64,000 bases of DNA from Ichthyophis bannanicus (Eukaryota; Chordata; Amphibia; Gymnophiona; Ichthyophiidae), in the NCBI GenBank assembly GCA_033557465.1, contig CM066036.1:721631828-721695827 (forward strand), written 5' to 3'. Below are positions 20,305 to 31,424 of the stretch, piece after piece. A program made the translations under genes and the position numbers. Under the pieces are notes generated by a model, which saw nothing but the letters and a program-made list of their open reading frames with translations, was not told where the DNA came from and made no database searches. Within the stretch, counting starts at the first letter, position 1, and each line of letters begins with the position of its first letter.

Positions 20305-21112
20305 TTGACCTATGATGGGCTAGTGTTTAATTGGTGGCAACGAATGGCACATGATACGAAAAATGATTTGTTTGTGTTAAAGAATGCTGGAGCTGGTAAA
20401 GCGAGTGAATCGCAGGAGAATGATATTGAACAGGCAGGGAAATTCCCAGCAGTTCTCTCTCCAGAATATGATGCAGATGTGGCTGCCCTGGTAGTTGGAG
20501 CTGGAATAGTCCCAAGTGCATCCCCATCGTCTCCCCCTGTTTCATCTGAGAGTCATGTAACTTCTGGAAGGGGGAGGGTCACTCGTGCAGCAGAACTAAG
20601 AGAAGAGATAAGGAATAAACAGAAGATATTGGGGGATGCAAAGTTTGAAGATTTCAGTAATTGTAATGTTTCTCAGCTTAGAGAAGTGCGTGCACTTTTT
20701 AGCCGTGAGATAGAAAGTATTGTACATATGATAGAAACCTTAAAGGGAATAGTAAGGAATAATATTTCTGCTACAAAGGAATTGGGAATTTCTAGTAAAC
20801 CTATTGATAATATTGAGAAAGATCTGGATAAGCATTTTATAACCTATAAGGAAAAATGTGATCAATTATATGGTGATATAAGCTTTCTTCAGACTGTTTT
20901 ACGCCGACATAATGACCCATGTTCTGTAACTGCAAAACCTGTAGAAGAATATATAGTACCTGCATATCCTTTTCATGTATATCCAACAGGACCTACAGGT
21001 GCAATGACTGTACCTGAAAATTGGAGTCCTAAAGAAGTATTTGATTTGGCTAAAACCTTTCCTGATTACAGGGAAAATTCAGGTAGATTTGTGTCCTTGT
21101 GGTCTCAAATAA
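20305..21112 (+). pseudogene. gag: Endogenous retroviral gag, first part (matrix to capsid start)
   Basis: Open for 270 codons up to the insertion. Residues ~1-40 contain WWQRMAHDTKNDLFVLKN; ~70-95 is a Pro/Ser-rich linker; ~95-200 is helical and charged; then Pro-rich PTGPTG followed by NWSPKEVFDLAKTFPD, which looks like the start of a retroviral capsid domain. Gag proteins assemble the virion core. The frame is interrupted at 21113 by a DNA transposon and is continuous with 23949 onward if the insert and one TAA repeat are removed. No pol or env follows, so it is an old, incomplete provirus. The first Met is used; the true start may lie earlier. Confidence 0.6.
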
Positions 21113-21225
21113 CACAGGTACACTAAAAATATATATTTTTAAACTGCCTCTAATGTTTCGATTGATTTTTACGTTTTTTGGTGCGCTGAATCCAAATCTG
21201 GTAACCAATTTGCTCCATCACGTAC
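21113..21225. repeat. Left TIR of the transposon in gag
   Basis: Starts CACAGGTACACTAAAAATAT and is matched imperfectly, inverted, by 23840-23948. Confidence 0.8.
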
Positions 21226-21716
21226 AGATTTTTTGCTACATTGGGTTAGCAGTTTGAGGTGAACGTTTCAGATTGAGTGCGATCAAGATAAAAGTTTCTT
21301 GGATGAATTCTTTATACTAATTGTTTAGTAGTTATTCAAATAAGAATAAAGAAAATTGTAACAAGGCAGCACATAAGAATAGAGTAATGTCAACAAAACA
21401 CACTGTGATGGTAGCAAAATTGTCTGCACTTAAAACAGCCACATACATGTGCACAAACATTGAGCATATAAGAGCGAGGTTAGACACAAAGCAAAGCAAA
21501 GAAATGTGCAAAAAATGTTGTACAGGTATGTATGTAAGAATAGAAAACGCAAACCGCACCATTGCAATACATGAAGACAAACACCCGATGGTGTGAAAAT
21601 AAAATTCTAATAAATGAGATCCGACACTGTGGTAATAACTAGCAAATTTTTATTTCAAAGTTTAGTAAAAACACGATATTTGTCAACACAGTTTAGATTT
21701 TAAAGTCACTCTTGGG

Positions 21717-23444
21717 TCAATCAATCTCCTGGTGGGCCCGTTTCTTCTTCCCCCAAATGCTTCTCTTGGTGCGCTGCTTGGCGTATTTTTCATCTGGGGT
21801 TTCCCGCAGCAGCAACCAGCAGAAATCAGCCATCATAGTGGTGTTCCATCTTCCTTGGTACCTTCTCTCTGTGTCCTTGATGTCCTGGTGAAACCTTTCA
21901 CCTTGTTCTTCACTGTACGCCCCCAAGTTTTCGGGAAAGTAGTTCACATGGGAGTGCAAGAAATGGACTTTCAGGCTCATGTTACAGCCTTGTTCTTTGA
22001 AGGCATTGAGCATCCTGGCAACAATATCCTTATAGTTCTCATCCCGCCTGTTCCCCAAGAATTTGAGAACAACATCCTTGAAGGAATCCCAGGCTTCTTT
22101 TTCCTTCTCAGACATCGTTTCAGCGAATGCTCCATCTGAAATGAGTTTCCTTATATCAGGGCCAACAAACACTCCTTCCTTTAGCTTTGCTTCAGAAAGT
22201 CGGGGGAACTTTGAGCAAAGGTACCGAAAGCACTCACCATCTTTTGGAAGGGACTTGATGAATTGCTTAATGAGACCCAACTTAATGTGGAGAGGTGGTA
22301 ATAGAATTTTATCACGAGGTACCAAGCTCTCATGAAGAACATTTTTCTCACCGGGTCTCAAATACTCCCGAATTGGCCAGTCTTTTTTCCCCCAGTGTAG
22401 GTCGCGGGCCCGGCTATCCCACAAGCAAAGGAAGCAGGGATATTTGGTGAAACCGGATTGCTGCCCTAATAGCATGGATAGAATTTTAAAGTCTCCACAA
22501 ATCATCCACTTATGCTCATCATAACGAATCTTCTGAAGAATCAGGGCCAAATTCTCGTATTTTTCTTGGAGAATAACAGAGTGAGCAATAGGAACTGAAG
22601 CGAATGTGTTGCCATTATGAAGAAGAACACCTTTTATGCTGTCTTTTGACGAATCAATGAACAGCCGCCATTCAGCAGGATCATACTTGAGTTTAAACTT
22701 TTCCATCACTCTGTATATATCGTTGCAAAATACCAAATCTTCCTCTTTGCTGAAATACTTCAAAAATTGTGTCTCGCGGTTGCGGTACCAATAAAAAGTT
22801 GTTCCTGGTGACAATAGATTTTTCTGTTTAAGCCGAGAACCTAGCAGTTGGGCAGCATCTTTTGGGAGTCCTAAATCCCGGACTAAATCATTCAATTCAG
22901 CTTGAGAGAAAAGTTCAGGTTTCGGATCTGGTTCAGTTTCAAACTCGGAAGTACTGGACTCATCGGGAAAAGCCATCTGATGAGTCTCATCATGATCAGA
23001 ACCGTCCACACAAATATGATCCAAAGATTTTGGTGGTTCAGGCACAGGTACTTCGTTGCTATGAGGCATAGGCCTAATTGCTGAGGGAAGGTTGGGGTAA
23101 CTTATTACGTTCTTATTTTTTAAGTTGTATCCCTTCACAATGCAAGAGCAAAAATAGCAGTCACTGCTGTGGTCTCTTTGTTCACGCCACATCATAGGTA
23201 TTCCGAAACGAAATGCTTGTTTTTTACCTTTCATCCATAAGCGTAGATCTTCCTCACATGTCTTGCACACTTTGTGAGGAGCCCACGGTTTGTCTTGATC
23301 GCCTAACTTCAAACCGAAATAGGCGAAATATACTTTTTTAATAAATGCAGAAATGTTCCTCTGCCGCTTTTTCACGGTATATTCCCCACAAATAAAACAA
23401 AAACTGTCCGGAGAGTTGACGCAACCTCTGGCTCTGTGAGCCAT
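21717..23444 (-). CDS. Transposase-like protein, 575 aa, uninterrupted
   Basis: Probably the transposase of the element that contains it. The start is the Met at 23442-23444 (MAHRARGC...): the frame is open 84 codons further, but that part overlaps the element's subterminal region and looks non-coding. N-terminal zinc-binding-like cysteines: C16/C19, C60/C63 and C96/C99; an acidic linker lies at ~145-180. The likely RNase H-fold catalytic region has LFIDSSK (D264), CGDFK (D318) followed by CFLC (337-340) and WDSR, and GERFHQDI (E516). These are candidate DDE residues by position only. C-terminus is Lys/Arg-rich. I recognise the protein, from memory, as a family of ~560-600-aa 'uncharacterized' proteins scattered in animal genomes. 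A complete frame plus TIRs and TSD argues for a relatively young element and not a host gene. Confidence 0.75.
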   Translation of the reverse strand: MAHRARGCVNSPDSFCFICGEYTVKKRQRNISAFIKKVYFAYFGLKLGDQDKPWAPHKVCKTCEEDLRLWMKGKKQAFRFGIPMMWREQRDHSSDCYFCSCIVKGYNLKNKNVISYPNLPSAIRPMPHSNEVPVPEPPKSLDHICVDGSDHDETHQMAFPDESSTSEFETEPDPKPELFSQAELNDLVRDLGLPKDAAQLLGSRLKQKNLLSPGTTFYWYRNRETQFLKYFSKEEDLVFCNDIYRVMEKFKLKYDPAEWRLFIDSSKDSIKGVLLHNGNTFASVPIAHSVILQEKYENLALILQKIRYDEHKWMICGDFKILSMLLGQQSGFTKYPCFLCLWDSRARDLHWGKKDWPIREYLRPGEKNVLHESLVPRDKILLPPLHIKLGLIKQFIKSLPKDGECFRYLCSKFPRLSEAKLKEGVFVGPDIRKLISDGAFAETMSEKEKEAWDSFKDVVLKFLGNRRDENYKDIVARMLNAFKEQGCNMSLKVHFLHSHVNYFPENLGAYSEEQGERFHQDIKDTERRYQGRWNTTMMADFCWLLLRETPDEKYAKQRTKRSIWGKKKRAHQEID

Positions 23445-23839
23445 CACAAATACACAGCACTGCAAACTACAACTGTAGTGAACCACTTCGGAATAAAGCT
23501 GGATTACGACTGAGCAAACAAAAGGTAATAATGAACTTGCAAGAAACTGAAATTTGACAGGAACGTTCATGTCGCAACCACCGTGTTTGAGCGAGCGAAC
23601 GAGGCGAGGCGAACAGGAAAGAACATGCGCCAGCGCGAGTACTGGATTTAGCCCCCCGCCTCCCAATTGTCCTGTTAATGTATAAAATGAATACAAAACA
23701 CTCTAAAATATCATGAGGGAGTGTTTCTAGTTAGTTAACCATTACAACCTCTATTTTGGGCCAAGAAAATAAACTGCAGTCGGCTAAAAAGAAATTATGT
23801 GAACATTCCTTATATGGGTAAGAAATCTAATTTTGCAAG

Positions 23840-23948
23840 AAAACGTGACGTGATGGAACATTTTGGCTATTTTTCCTGGATTCAGCACCCCAAAATCTAT
23901 AGGAATCAGTTGCAAAACTGGAGGCAGTTTTTTGGTAGTGTACCTGTG
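23840..23948. repeat. Right TIR of the transposon in gag
   Basis: Inverse of 21113-21225: ends TAGTGTACCTGTG, preceded by GGAGGCAGTTTTTTGG. Confidence 0.8.
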
Positions 23949-24600
23949 TAATTAATAGTTATAATCCTACTTGGGCAGATCTAGATAATCTGCTCAGATC
24001 TGTTTTCATTAATCCAGCTGATTTTCATAAGGTAACTCATCCAATTAGAGATGATAATTGGGTATGGCCACAGACAGATCCTGTGACAGATCTTCAAGAA
24101 CAGACACAAAGAGATAATTTTGTTCTATGTAGAGAAAAATTGTTAGAATCTCTTAAAACAGTATGTAAACCTGTGAAGGACTGGTCAAAACTCACTTCTT
24201 TAACACAGGAAAGGGGTGAAAAAGTTACAGCTTTTCACACTAGGTGTATGCTAGCTTTTAAGGATTATTCTGGCGAGACAGAAGATACACCTTCAGGATT
24301 TACAAATATTTTTGTAAATGGTTTGATTCCAAGAATAAAAGAAATTTTGGAAACTTCAATAATAGATTGGCCTGCTAGATCAGCTGATGCAATTTTGGAG
24401 GGTGCACGGTACAGTGAGTTGAAATATCTCAAGGAATTGCAGGAGCAACAAACCAGATTAGATGTAAAGAAGACTAAACTGCTCAATTTACAAACTGCTT
24501 CTATGCATCCAGCCCTGGGAAGGGGGCGGGGGAGAGGCAGGTTCAGGGGAAGCTATGGGAATTCTCAGCGAGGCAATTCTCAGCGAGGGCGTGGACAAGC
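23949..24600 (+). pseudogene. gag: Endogenous retroviral gag, second part (capsid and nucleocapsid-like tail)
   Basis: Resumes the capsid domain after the transposon: YNPTWADLDNLL, then TQERGEKVTAFHTRCMLAF, which resembles the retroviral major homology region (Q, G-E, aromatic, R spacing), then ILEGARYSELKYLKELQE. The tail is Gly/Arg-rich (GRGRGRGRFRGSYG and SQRGNSQRGRGQ) with no CCHC zinc knuckle, a nucleic-acid-binding style seen as GR boxes in foamy virus Gag. It is cut at ~24600 by an L2 fragment, and protease, pol and env are absent. Ancient non-functional provirus fragment. Confidence 0.65.
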
Positions 24601-25045
24601 GAGGGTGTGGACAGTGCTGTACAAACACATATAAAAGACGGTCCCTGCTCATCAGAGCTTACAATCTAATCAAGACAGATATTACAATAGATAAGAAAAA
24701 GGATACAGCAGGGAAGGATAATGAGACAGAAGGAGAACAACAGATTAAGATACAAAAGAGGCCTGAAAGAGGTGTGCCTTTAGCATGGATTTGAAAAGGG
24801 GGAGAGATGAAACCTAATGTAAAGATACAGGTAGTTTGTTCCAGGCATAAGGAGTAGCAAGGTGAAAGAATTGAAGTCTGGAATTGGCTGTTGAAGAGAA
24901 GGGCATAGAGAGAAGCAAGCCAGAGGAAGAGTGGAGTTCATGAGGAGGGGTGTAGGGAGGGAGAAGAGAGGAAAGGTAGTAAGGAACAGTAGAATGAATG
25001 CACTTATAAGTCAGAAGGAGAAAATTGGATCTGCACTGCCTATTC
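24601..25045 (-). mobile_element. L2-type LINE 3' fragment truncating gag
   Basis: Same 3' end as at 18065 (plus: GCTGTACAAACACATATAAA, CAGAGCTTACAATCTAATCA) and the C-terminal coding scrap on the minus strand at 24814-25047 (FHLATPYAWNKLPVSLH). Confidence 0.85.
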
Positions 25046-25584
25046 ATTTACCTTGCCCACACTGTGTGAAAAAATACTTCATCTCCCACCACTCCTTCAT
25101 CCCTTGATTACATCAGCAGCAACCCATAATACCTCGATCCACATTAGCATCACCCCCATCCCCCATTCAGTATCAGTATCGGTATCAGCATCACCCAACA
25201 CCTCCATCAACATCAGTATAACCCCCAATCCCCTTGATCTGAATCCTGACACCACCGTTCAGCCCACTGAGCCTCCCTGGTACTTGCCAGGGGTGTCCTA
25301 GTGGGTTAGTGGTGGGGCAGGAACGAGCCCTAGCAGTTGTCTTGTGGTACTACCACTAGGGGTCAAGCTGATGGGGGTGAGGCTGATGCTGACAGGAAGA
25401 TATCAGGTATTTTTTCTACAGTGGGTACAGCAACTGTATGCCCATTGCATGGGTGCACTTACAGATGACGCTGCACAATATGCAATGGTAATAGCATATG
25501 CTAACAATGTGCGCTAACTAAAGTGTGGTCCATGCCCATAATATGTCCATTTCCAATTTTTTCCCATTCCTCCTGCAGCAGGCA
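25046..25584. other. Unassigned sequence
   Basis: The Ser/Ile/Thr-rich plus frame 25053-25301 comes from an imperfect ATCAGCATCACCCCC-type repetition (about 25,110-25,240). Part of 25,440-25,560 resembles degraded MITE sequence (GTGCGCTAACTAAAGTG) without findable ends. Confidence 0.3.
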
Positions 25585-26300
25585 GTTACCACACTTAAAA
25601 ACATAGAAACATGATAGCAGAAAAAGTTCATATGGCTTATCTAGTTTGCTCTTCCACATCAACTACGGTAGCCCTTTTTTTCCTTTAGAGATCTGTGTTT
25701 GTCCCATGATTTTTTTGAGTTCAGATACTGTCCTCGATGCAGGGCTTACTTTCAGTCAAAGGAGGTGTTCCTCCTGTGAATTTATGTCATGGAAGTATTT
25801 AAACGTGTCTATTATATCTCCTCTATCCCATCTTTCTTCTAAAGTATACATAGAGATCTTTAAGTCTGTCCCCCTATGGCTTCTAATGAAGATCACTGAC
25901 TCTAAAGATGCATTGAAAAGGTCAGACAGTGGAACCTCTAGACCTTCCCCAAGTTCCTTCAATACTGTGATGAATCCCATCCATCCCCATTGCTTTGTCT
26001 ACTTTTAGTTTAGCTAGTTCCTCATGAACACAGCCTTCTGAAAATTGTTCAAGATCCCCTTCACTTCTGTTCCTATTTGTGGGTGCTTTTTGAGGTCCTG
26101 ATCCAAGCTCTTCATCTGTGAATACAAAGCAAAAACATTTGTTAAGCTATTCTGCTTTATCCTCATCAGCTTCTACATATTCCTCCCTTTCACCCTTGAG
26201 TCCGACAATGCCACTTTTGTACTTCCTCCTCTCACTAATATATCAGAAAAATGTCTTGTCCCCGCATTTTGTTGCAATTTATAGTATGAACTATGCCATG
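25585..26300 (-). mobile_element. CR1 family B fragment, internally deleted
   Basis: Minus strand: 3' end (plus AAACATAGAAACATGATAGC), C-terminal RT coding (minus 25756-25980 includes DLKISMYTLEERWDRGDII), then at ~25,890 it jumps to an upstream RT part (ACTCTAAAGATGCATTG...; AGTTTAGCTAGTTCCTCATG) shared with 42,400 and 63,080, and ends near the TACATATTCCTCC site also seen at 63,354. The gap implies an internal deletion. Confidence 0.8.
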
Positions 26301-26440
26301 GCCATTTGATAGCTGTTAGCATGGCTTTGCGGGAATGTTACCACATGGAATCAGCCCTGTACGTTCAGGGTCACGGTCCACCTCTGCCCTTCCCACGCTC
26401 CTCCTCTGGCCTGCCCCCTCCCACCCCATCCATAGCACCA
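26301..26440. other. Unassigned, C-rich
   Basis: Leads into the (C)n(CA)n microsatellite; no gene signal. Confidence 0.3.
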
Positions 26441-26469
26441 CCCCCCCCCCCCCACACACACACACACAA
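26441..26469. repeat. (C)n(AC)n microsatellite
   Basis: A 13-base C run followed by eight AC units. Length is likely to vary between individuals and assemblies. Confidence 0.95.
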
Positions 26470-28755
26470 CACCGCTGTATGTGTGGGGAGCTTTGAGCAG
26501 GGAATTTGCTCCCTGTGAATAGCAGGGGCTTGACATCCAAACTGGAATCCACCACTGCTATCCGCAGATTGGAATAACCCCCATTGCGTTTAGTGTAGGC
26601 ATCAGTAGCAGGTGCTAATTGCCAAAGTTTCAGTTAGCATGGATACATTTAAAACCCCTCAAGAGGTGGGGTATTTGCCAAGGGAGGGAACATGTGCTAA
26701 AGGTCTTCCTTGCATGGTAACTATCCGGCACCTGGCAGCCATACCCCTGACAATTATCACTGTATGGTTGCACCTAATGTGTGTTGATTTTGACTGCAAA
26801 CGTGCTAAATGCAAAAAAAATATTTCACTTTCGTAAAAATACTCCTTAGTTTCTTTATGTTTGTAACCTCTAAAATACAGTGACCTAAACTGTTTTATCT
26901 TCCACTGAACACAGGATAATTTGCACTCCTTCATAAACAATCATTTCCACTCGTGCTTACCATATGTACTATTCCTTTTATGCTTAGTGCTCCCTTGTTA
27001 GTATATATTTTTTTGTTTTATTGAAATAGTTGATTTAACTGAAAGCCATATGACTTTCTCATAATTCAGAACTATTTCAATAGAATAAAAAAGTCAACAA
27101 GCCCTGGAGTCTTCAGGTCACGAGTTAACTTTGGAACTGCAGTAGAGGCACATTTTATTTGTTTTTTTTTTCCTACAAAAATGGGACAACTAAATGTCTA
27201 TTATATGTACAAAAAAATCTCTGTGTTCACAGCAGACTCCAATATAATTGAGGAGAACTTGATAAGCTCTTTTTTTCCACACAGCCTTTTATTGTGTGGA
27301 CTGCATACAGTAAAGAGCCAGACTCATTTGAAGTAATTTGACATAACCAGTAATACAAAGGTTATTACAGAAGCCACAGAGATACAGCACAATTTGTCCT
27401 GTTGTTAGAGGAAACTGTGTATTTTTTTTATTCCAGACATCACATTGTGCAACGGAAGCATGAAAAGAATGAAATCATTATGCAAAATTCTACAAAGAAT
27501 TCTAAGGCAAAGCATTATTGTTTACAACAATGCATTTGTAACATGCTAAGAACTACTGTTATCCCCTTTAATGAACAAAGACATGCATACAGAGATGAAA
27601 TCCTTAACTAGAAAAGCAAAATACACATAGGAGATAGACAAAAAAGCAGGTAGGAAACAATGTTTTGACTCTGAGGTTCTTTTACACTTACAAAGAGAAT
27701 AATGGGCAATATTATAATGATATTAAGTGCTTTAACATCCTCATTTCTCTTATCATACAAAAGGCTCCACAGTGAACTGCTATCTGCCATATGAACTAAT
27801 TGCCTTCATGAGGTCTCTTTGGTCCTGCTGTTTTATAATTTGATCTTTAATCTATTAGCCCATTTTAATACATAGGGGCATGCAGGTGTGCCTCTGACTG
27901 TCCCAACACTTCCCCCAAAAAATCAATAGCTTCAATCCCCAGTCACATCTATATCCTCCCACACACTGATCCAATCCCACGATCATAGCTCCCACCTGAA
28001 ACGTTCCTCCCACCACAACTCCTTTCAGTTCAATACCTGATCCTCACCATCTCTATTGACCTTCCCAACAGTTACCCAAAATCATCACTGTTAGCCTACT
28101 GGGCGGAGTAAGAGCTATCCCTTCCAATTTTAAAACAACCGATCTGATCCCATGCGGTAGGTTAGTGCTGCTATTGCTAGTGGTCAGTCTGCCAAATAAG
28201 ATAGATTGACTCCTAGCTGCAGTACTGTGAGATGTCAATGGAGCAGGAGCAGAGGGGAAACACTCCTGCTCTGTCCAGTAGATTGCCAAGGATAACGCTG
28301 AATAAGTGGCAGGGAGTCAAGGAGATGGTATTGAAATGGGGGCGGGGGGGGGTATCATACTGAGGTGGGGGTTGTATTGAGTGAGGGAATGTACTGATTT
28401 GATTTGATAGAAGCTTGAGTTGAGGGGTGGAGGATACTGATGTGACAAGGGCTCGCCGCTATAAATTATTTTGGGGTGGAACTGAGGCAGCAGCAGTAAT
28501 GTACTGTGTTTACATCTATAGCCCATCTTGATCCTGCCCCAGACTGTGCTAAGCAGTTAGTGTGGGATTTTTACCATGTGGCTGTTTTAGGCACATGGTA
28601 GCTATTGGCGTTGGCCTGTGCTAATGGTTAGCATACATTAACTCTCATGTTAACTGCTTACAGCACTTCAGTTAACATGCTCCATAGTCCAAAAACTGAC
28701 TTTTTGTCTTTCTGTGCTGTTAATAGGTAATAGTTCACACATTTGTCTAGATACA
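26470..28755. other. Unassigned sequence
   Basis: No coding motif over 2.3 kb. Two local palindromes stand out: TTTTATTGAAATAGTT with AACTATTTCAATAGAATAAAA (27,017-27,092), and CCACACAGCCTTTTATTGTGTGG (27,277-27,299). A G-run occurs at 28,341-28,350. 28,505-28,745 contains GTTAACTGCTTACAGCAC-like words typical of degraded MITEs. None can be named. Confidence 0.3.
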
Positions 28756-28968
28756 CTAAGGGGCATGTTTACTAAACCTTCTTAATGTGCGCCAGGTGTA
28801 AGTGTGCAGGCTGCCATATAAGGAGTGGGTGTTCCGGTCAAAAAGTAGCAAAATGGGATTAGCGCGCGATAACGCGCGCTGCTGCGCACATTATCAGGCG
28901 AAGTGCCGCTAAGCGCGTTAACGCGTGGTAATCTTAAGTAGGCACCCAGAGATGCAAACATAAAAACA

Positions 28969-29040
28969 GAGGTGTAACACAATGGTTAATACACTGACTG
29001 ATAGTACAGGGGTCATGAGTTCAATCCCCCAGTGTGCCTA
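28969..29040 (+). repeat. tRNA-like module A inside TIR element copy 2
   Basis: GTGTAACACAATGGTTAATA (A-box-like) and GAGTTCAATCCCCCAGTG (B box GTTCAATCC). Counterpart of 6468-6535 and 6852-6920. Confidence 0.6.
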
Positions 29041-29106
29041 ATGCAGAAGGCTGGCTGAGGCATCACCCTTTACTTCTAGGCAGTGAGTTTTGAGGCATTT
29101 TACTGT

Positions 29107-29330
29107 TATTTTAATTAGTGCTGCCAGCAAACACACCCTCACGGTGGCATAACCTAAGGTGCCGCATAAGGCACCTCATAACGCACTCCATAGGGCACAT
29201 TATAAAGTGCACTGTCTGCCAAGGCACCCTATAATGTCCCCTATAGGACACCTTATAAGGCGTTTGATAGGGCGCCTTATGAGGCACCTTAAGGTTACAG
29301 TACTCTGAGGGTGTTATTGCTGGCAGCACT
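29107..29330. repeat. Palindromic module, copy 2
   Basis: Outer arms AGTGCTGCCAGCAAACACAC and GTGTTATTGCTGGCAGCACT are inverted repeats; inside, AAGGTGCCGCATAAGGC and GCGCCTTATGAGGCACCTTA pair as well. Better preserved than 6990-7275. Confidence 0.65.
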
Positions 29331-29354
29331 AATGTACATTAAAAATAGACAATG

Positions 29355-29460
29355 CCTCTGACAGCCCTATCAAATAACCCCACCATGGGTTTGAACCCAT
29401 GACCTCTGGCTTCACAAGCAGTGAAGTAACCAGTGGGCTACAGCTGTTAACAAACCCCTG
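29355..29460 (-). repeat. tRNA-like module B inside TIR element copy 2, antisense
   Basis: On the minus strand an A-box-like TAGCCCACTGGTTACTTC and a B box in GGGTTCAAACCCATGG. Counterpart of 7300-7400. Confidence 0.6.
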
Positions 29461-31106
29461 GTTGGCTGCAGAAGGACTGCATGTCACCACACATACAGTC
29501 TGCTGTTGTTACCAGGCTAGGGTACCCACCCGTACCCATGATGCACTGCACATGCAAAGCAGCAGTTGACAGATGGGCACAAGATGGGGTATGCACCTCC
29601 ACAGCACCTCGGCCTGGTAGGGGGAACTGACCATGTGTGGTACTGGCACAGAGTAGCCACAGACCGTCACATTGTGTGGGTACTGTGCTCACCCTGAGGG
29701 TGAGGTGAGGCACCCAGCACCAGGTCTACAGCACCTTTCATGGCTGAAATATGCCATGCTGCAGGTCCCCATCAGTGCTAGTGTGTGTGTGTGATAGGTA
29801 GTTCCTGCAGACACACCTAGGTCACATCTGTGTCCTTTTGTATTTCTCAGTCATGTTTAGTCCTTATGGGCTATGATGCACCCAGAATAGTGCATATCCT
29901 GTGTTGGTGCCATGGATACATGATGTAGGTGAGGAGGAGGACTTGGACCCATAGGTGGATTATGTACCACCACACAACCCACCCTCTAGGGCTCAGGGTG
30001 GGAAACAGGATCACCCACCAATAGATCCACATTCTACCTCCCTGCAATGGTAGCAGCAGAGAGGACCATCAACTCCAGTCCTAGATGGGGAACAGAGCAG
30101 GCAATGCAGAGCTGTACACATCCATAAGGCAATAGCAGACAGACAGCAGCCCCCGTGCCCCCCCCCGCGCCCCCCCTCTGACATTCTCCAGCAGCAAGCC
30201 TCCAGTCACTGCACCCTGCAAGGCGTTCCAGCAAGACACATACTAGCTGCAGACAGTCTGCTAGCTAGTCCATAGTACATGGTCCTGGAGAAGATGCAAG
30301 TACCCAGAACTGGGATGTCAGTATTCACACCAAGCAGAGAAGTCAGTGATTGGGTCCCAAAAGGGACCCACAAATATTACATAAGAGAAATACTATATAA
30401 CACTACAGGGGAACCTAGCCATGCCGTGGTCACTGCTCAGTCAGGGTGAGAGTGACCTCCCAGCAGGACATGCTGTGGCCACGCTGTACATGCAGGTGGT
30501 GGCCGGGCACTACAATGTCAGAGCCATTGCCCGATGCCCTGTGCAGATGCGGCCAGGCCAGGCCACACTATCCAGGCTATTCCCACAGTACCTTGCTCCT
30601 CATTATGCACATTGGCAGGCCAATACTGGCAACAGTACTAGCAGTGTGGGCTGTGGAGGGTGTTGGCAGCCACCACACACTGGATAGACAGACACACACT
30701 CCACACACCTATGCCAGCATTGTGCAACTATAGAGGTGTTTGGCAGCCCTGGGCACCACACCAGTCCTGGGCACAGTGCAGGCATGGCTATGGTATGCAA
30801 TACTGTTGGGGTCACTCTGTCAGACACCAGACCTGAGGCACACTCCACAGACATCAGAAAGGTTGCCATGATGCGGCTCAATCAGAAAATTGTACTTAAC
30901 ATCAGAATTGCTATCTGCCAGTAATCATAGCAACCTTTTGATAGCTGTGTACCGTATTCCCAGGTTTAAGGTGGCACTGCTAAGGTATGCAAGTGCTAGT
31001 ATTGGGAGATGCACGTAGGGCCCAATGTCCTACCTCTCCAGGAGGCATTGGATAATGGAGCCTGTGGGTGCGGTTATGTCTGCCCCTGTTGGCTGCTGCT
31101 TTACGG

Positions 31107-31302
31107 CAGAGGTTCCCAACTCCAGTCCTGGTGTGCCAAACACTGTTCGGGTTTTCATGCTGTCCCTCATGAATATGCATGAGATACATCTGAATACCAT
31201 GGGGGCGGCGCATAGAAATGCAGCACAGGCATCTTTATTAGAGGCAGCATGGAACCTGAATGATGTTTGGCCCTCCAGGACTGCATTTGGGAGACTCTGC
31301 TC
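31107..31302. mobile_element. MITE-like insert, copy 2
   Basis: Same as 9477-9672; begins CAGAGGTTCCCAACTCCAGT. Confidence 0.5.
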
Positions 31303-31424
31303 TAGGTAATGCCCCTGTTTATGGTGTCTGTGCTCTGTAGGGTAAAATGTAGGTGTTTTGGGCATGTTTACGTCATCTGCAATAAAGGTTCTGTCTGTAT
31401 TACCACGTTTTAGTAGTGAGTAAA

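Larger units (their letters stand above)
21113..23948 (-). mobile_element. Complete DNA transposon inserted in gag (2,836 bp)
   Basis: Both ends read CACAGGTACACTA inwards (left from 21113, right from 23948 on the minus strand), and inverted similarity extends about 110 bp with indels (CTGCCTC, TGATTTTTAC/TGATTCCTAT, GGTGCGCTGAATCC/GGGTGCTGAATCC, CCATCACGT). The flanks are TAA on both sides (21110-21112, 23949-23951), giving a 3-bp TSD. It carries one long minus-strand gene (21717-23444). A polyadenylation signal for that gene lies at 21649-21654 (AATAAA on the minus strand). TIR starting CAC with a 3-bp TSD recalls the CACTA/CMC group, but the transposase is not a standard CACTA protein, so the superfamily is left open. 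Confidence 0.88.

Noticed and set aside
21732..22335. Plus-strand ORFs of 135 and 90 codons
   Set aside because: They are antisense to the transposase-like gene and have no motif.
21717..23444. Domesticated host gene
   Set aside because: TIRs and a TAA TSD surround it and it sits inside retroviral gag, so a mobile transposon is simpler.
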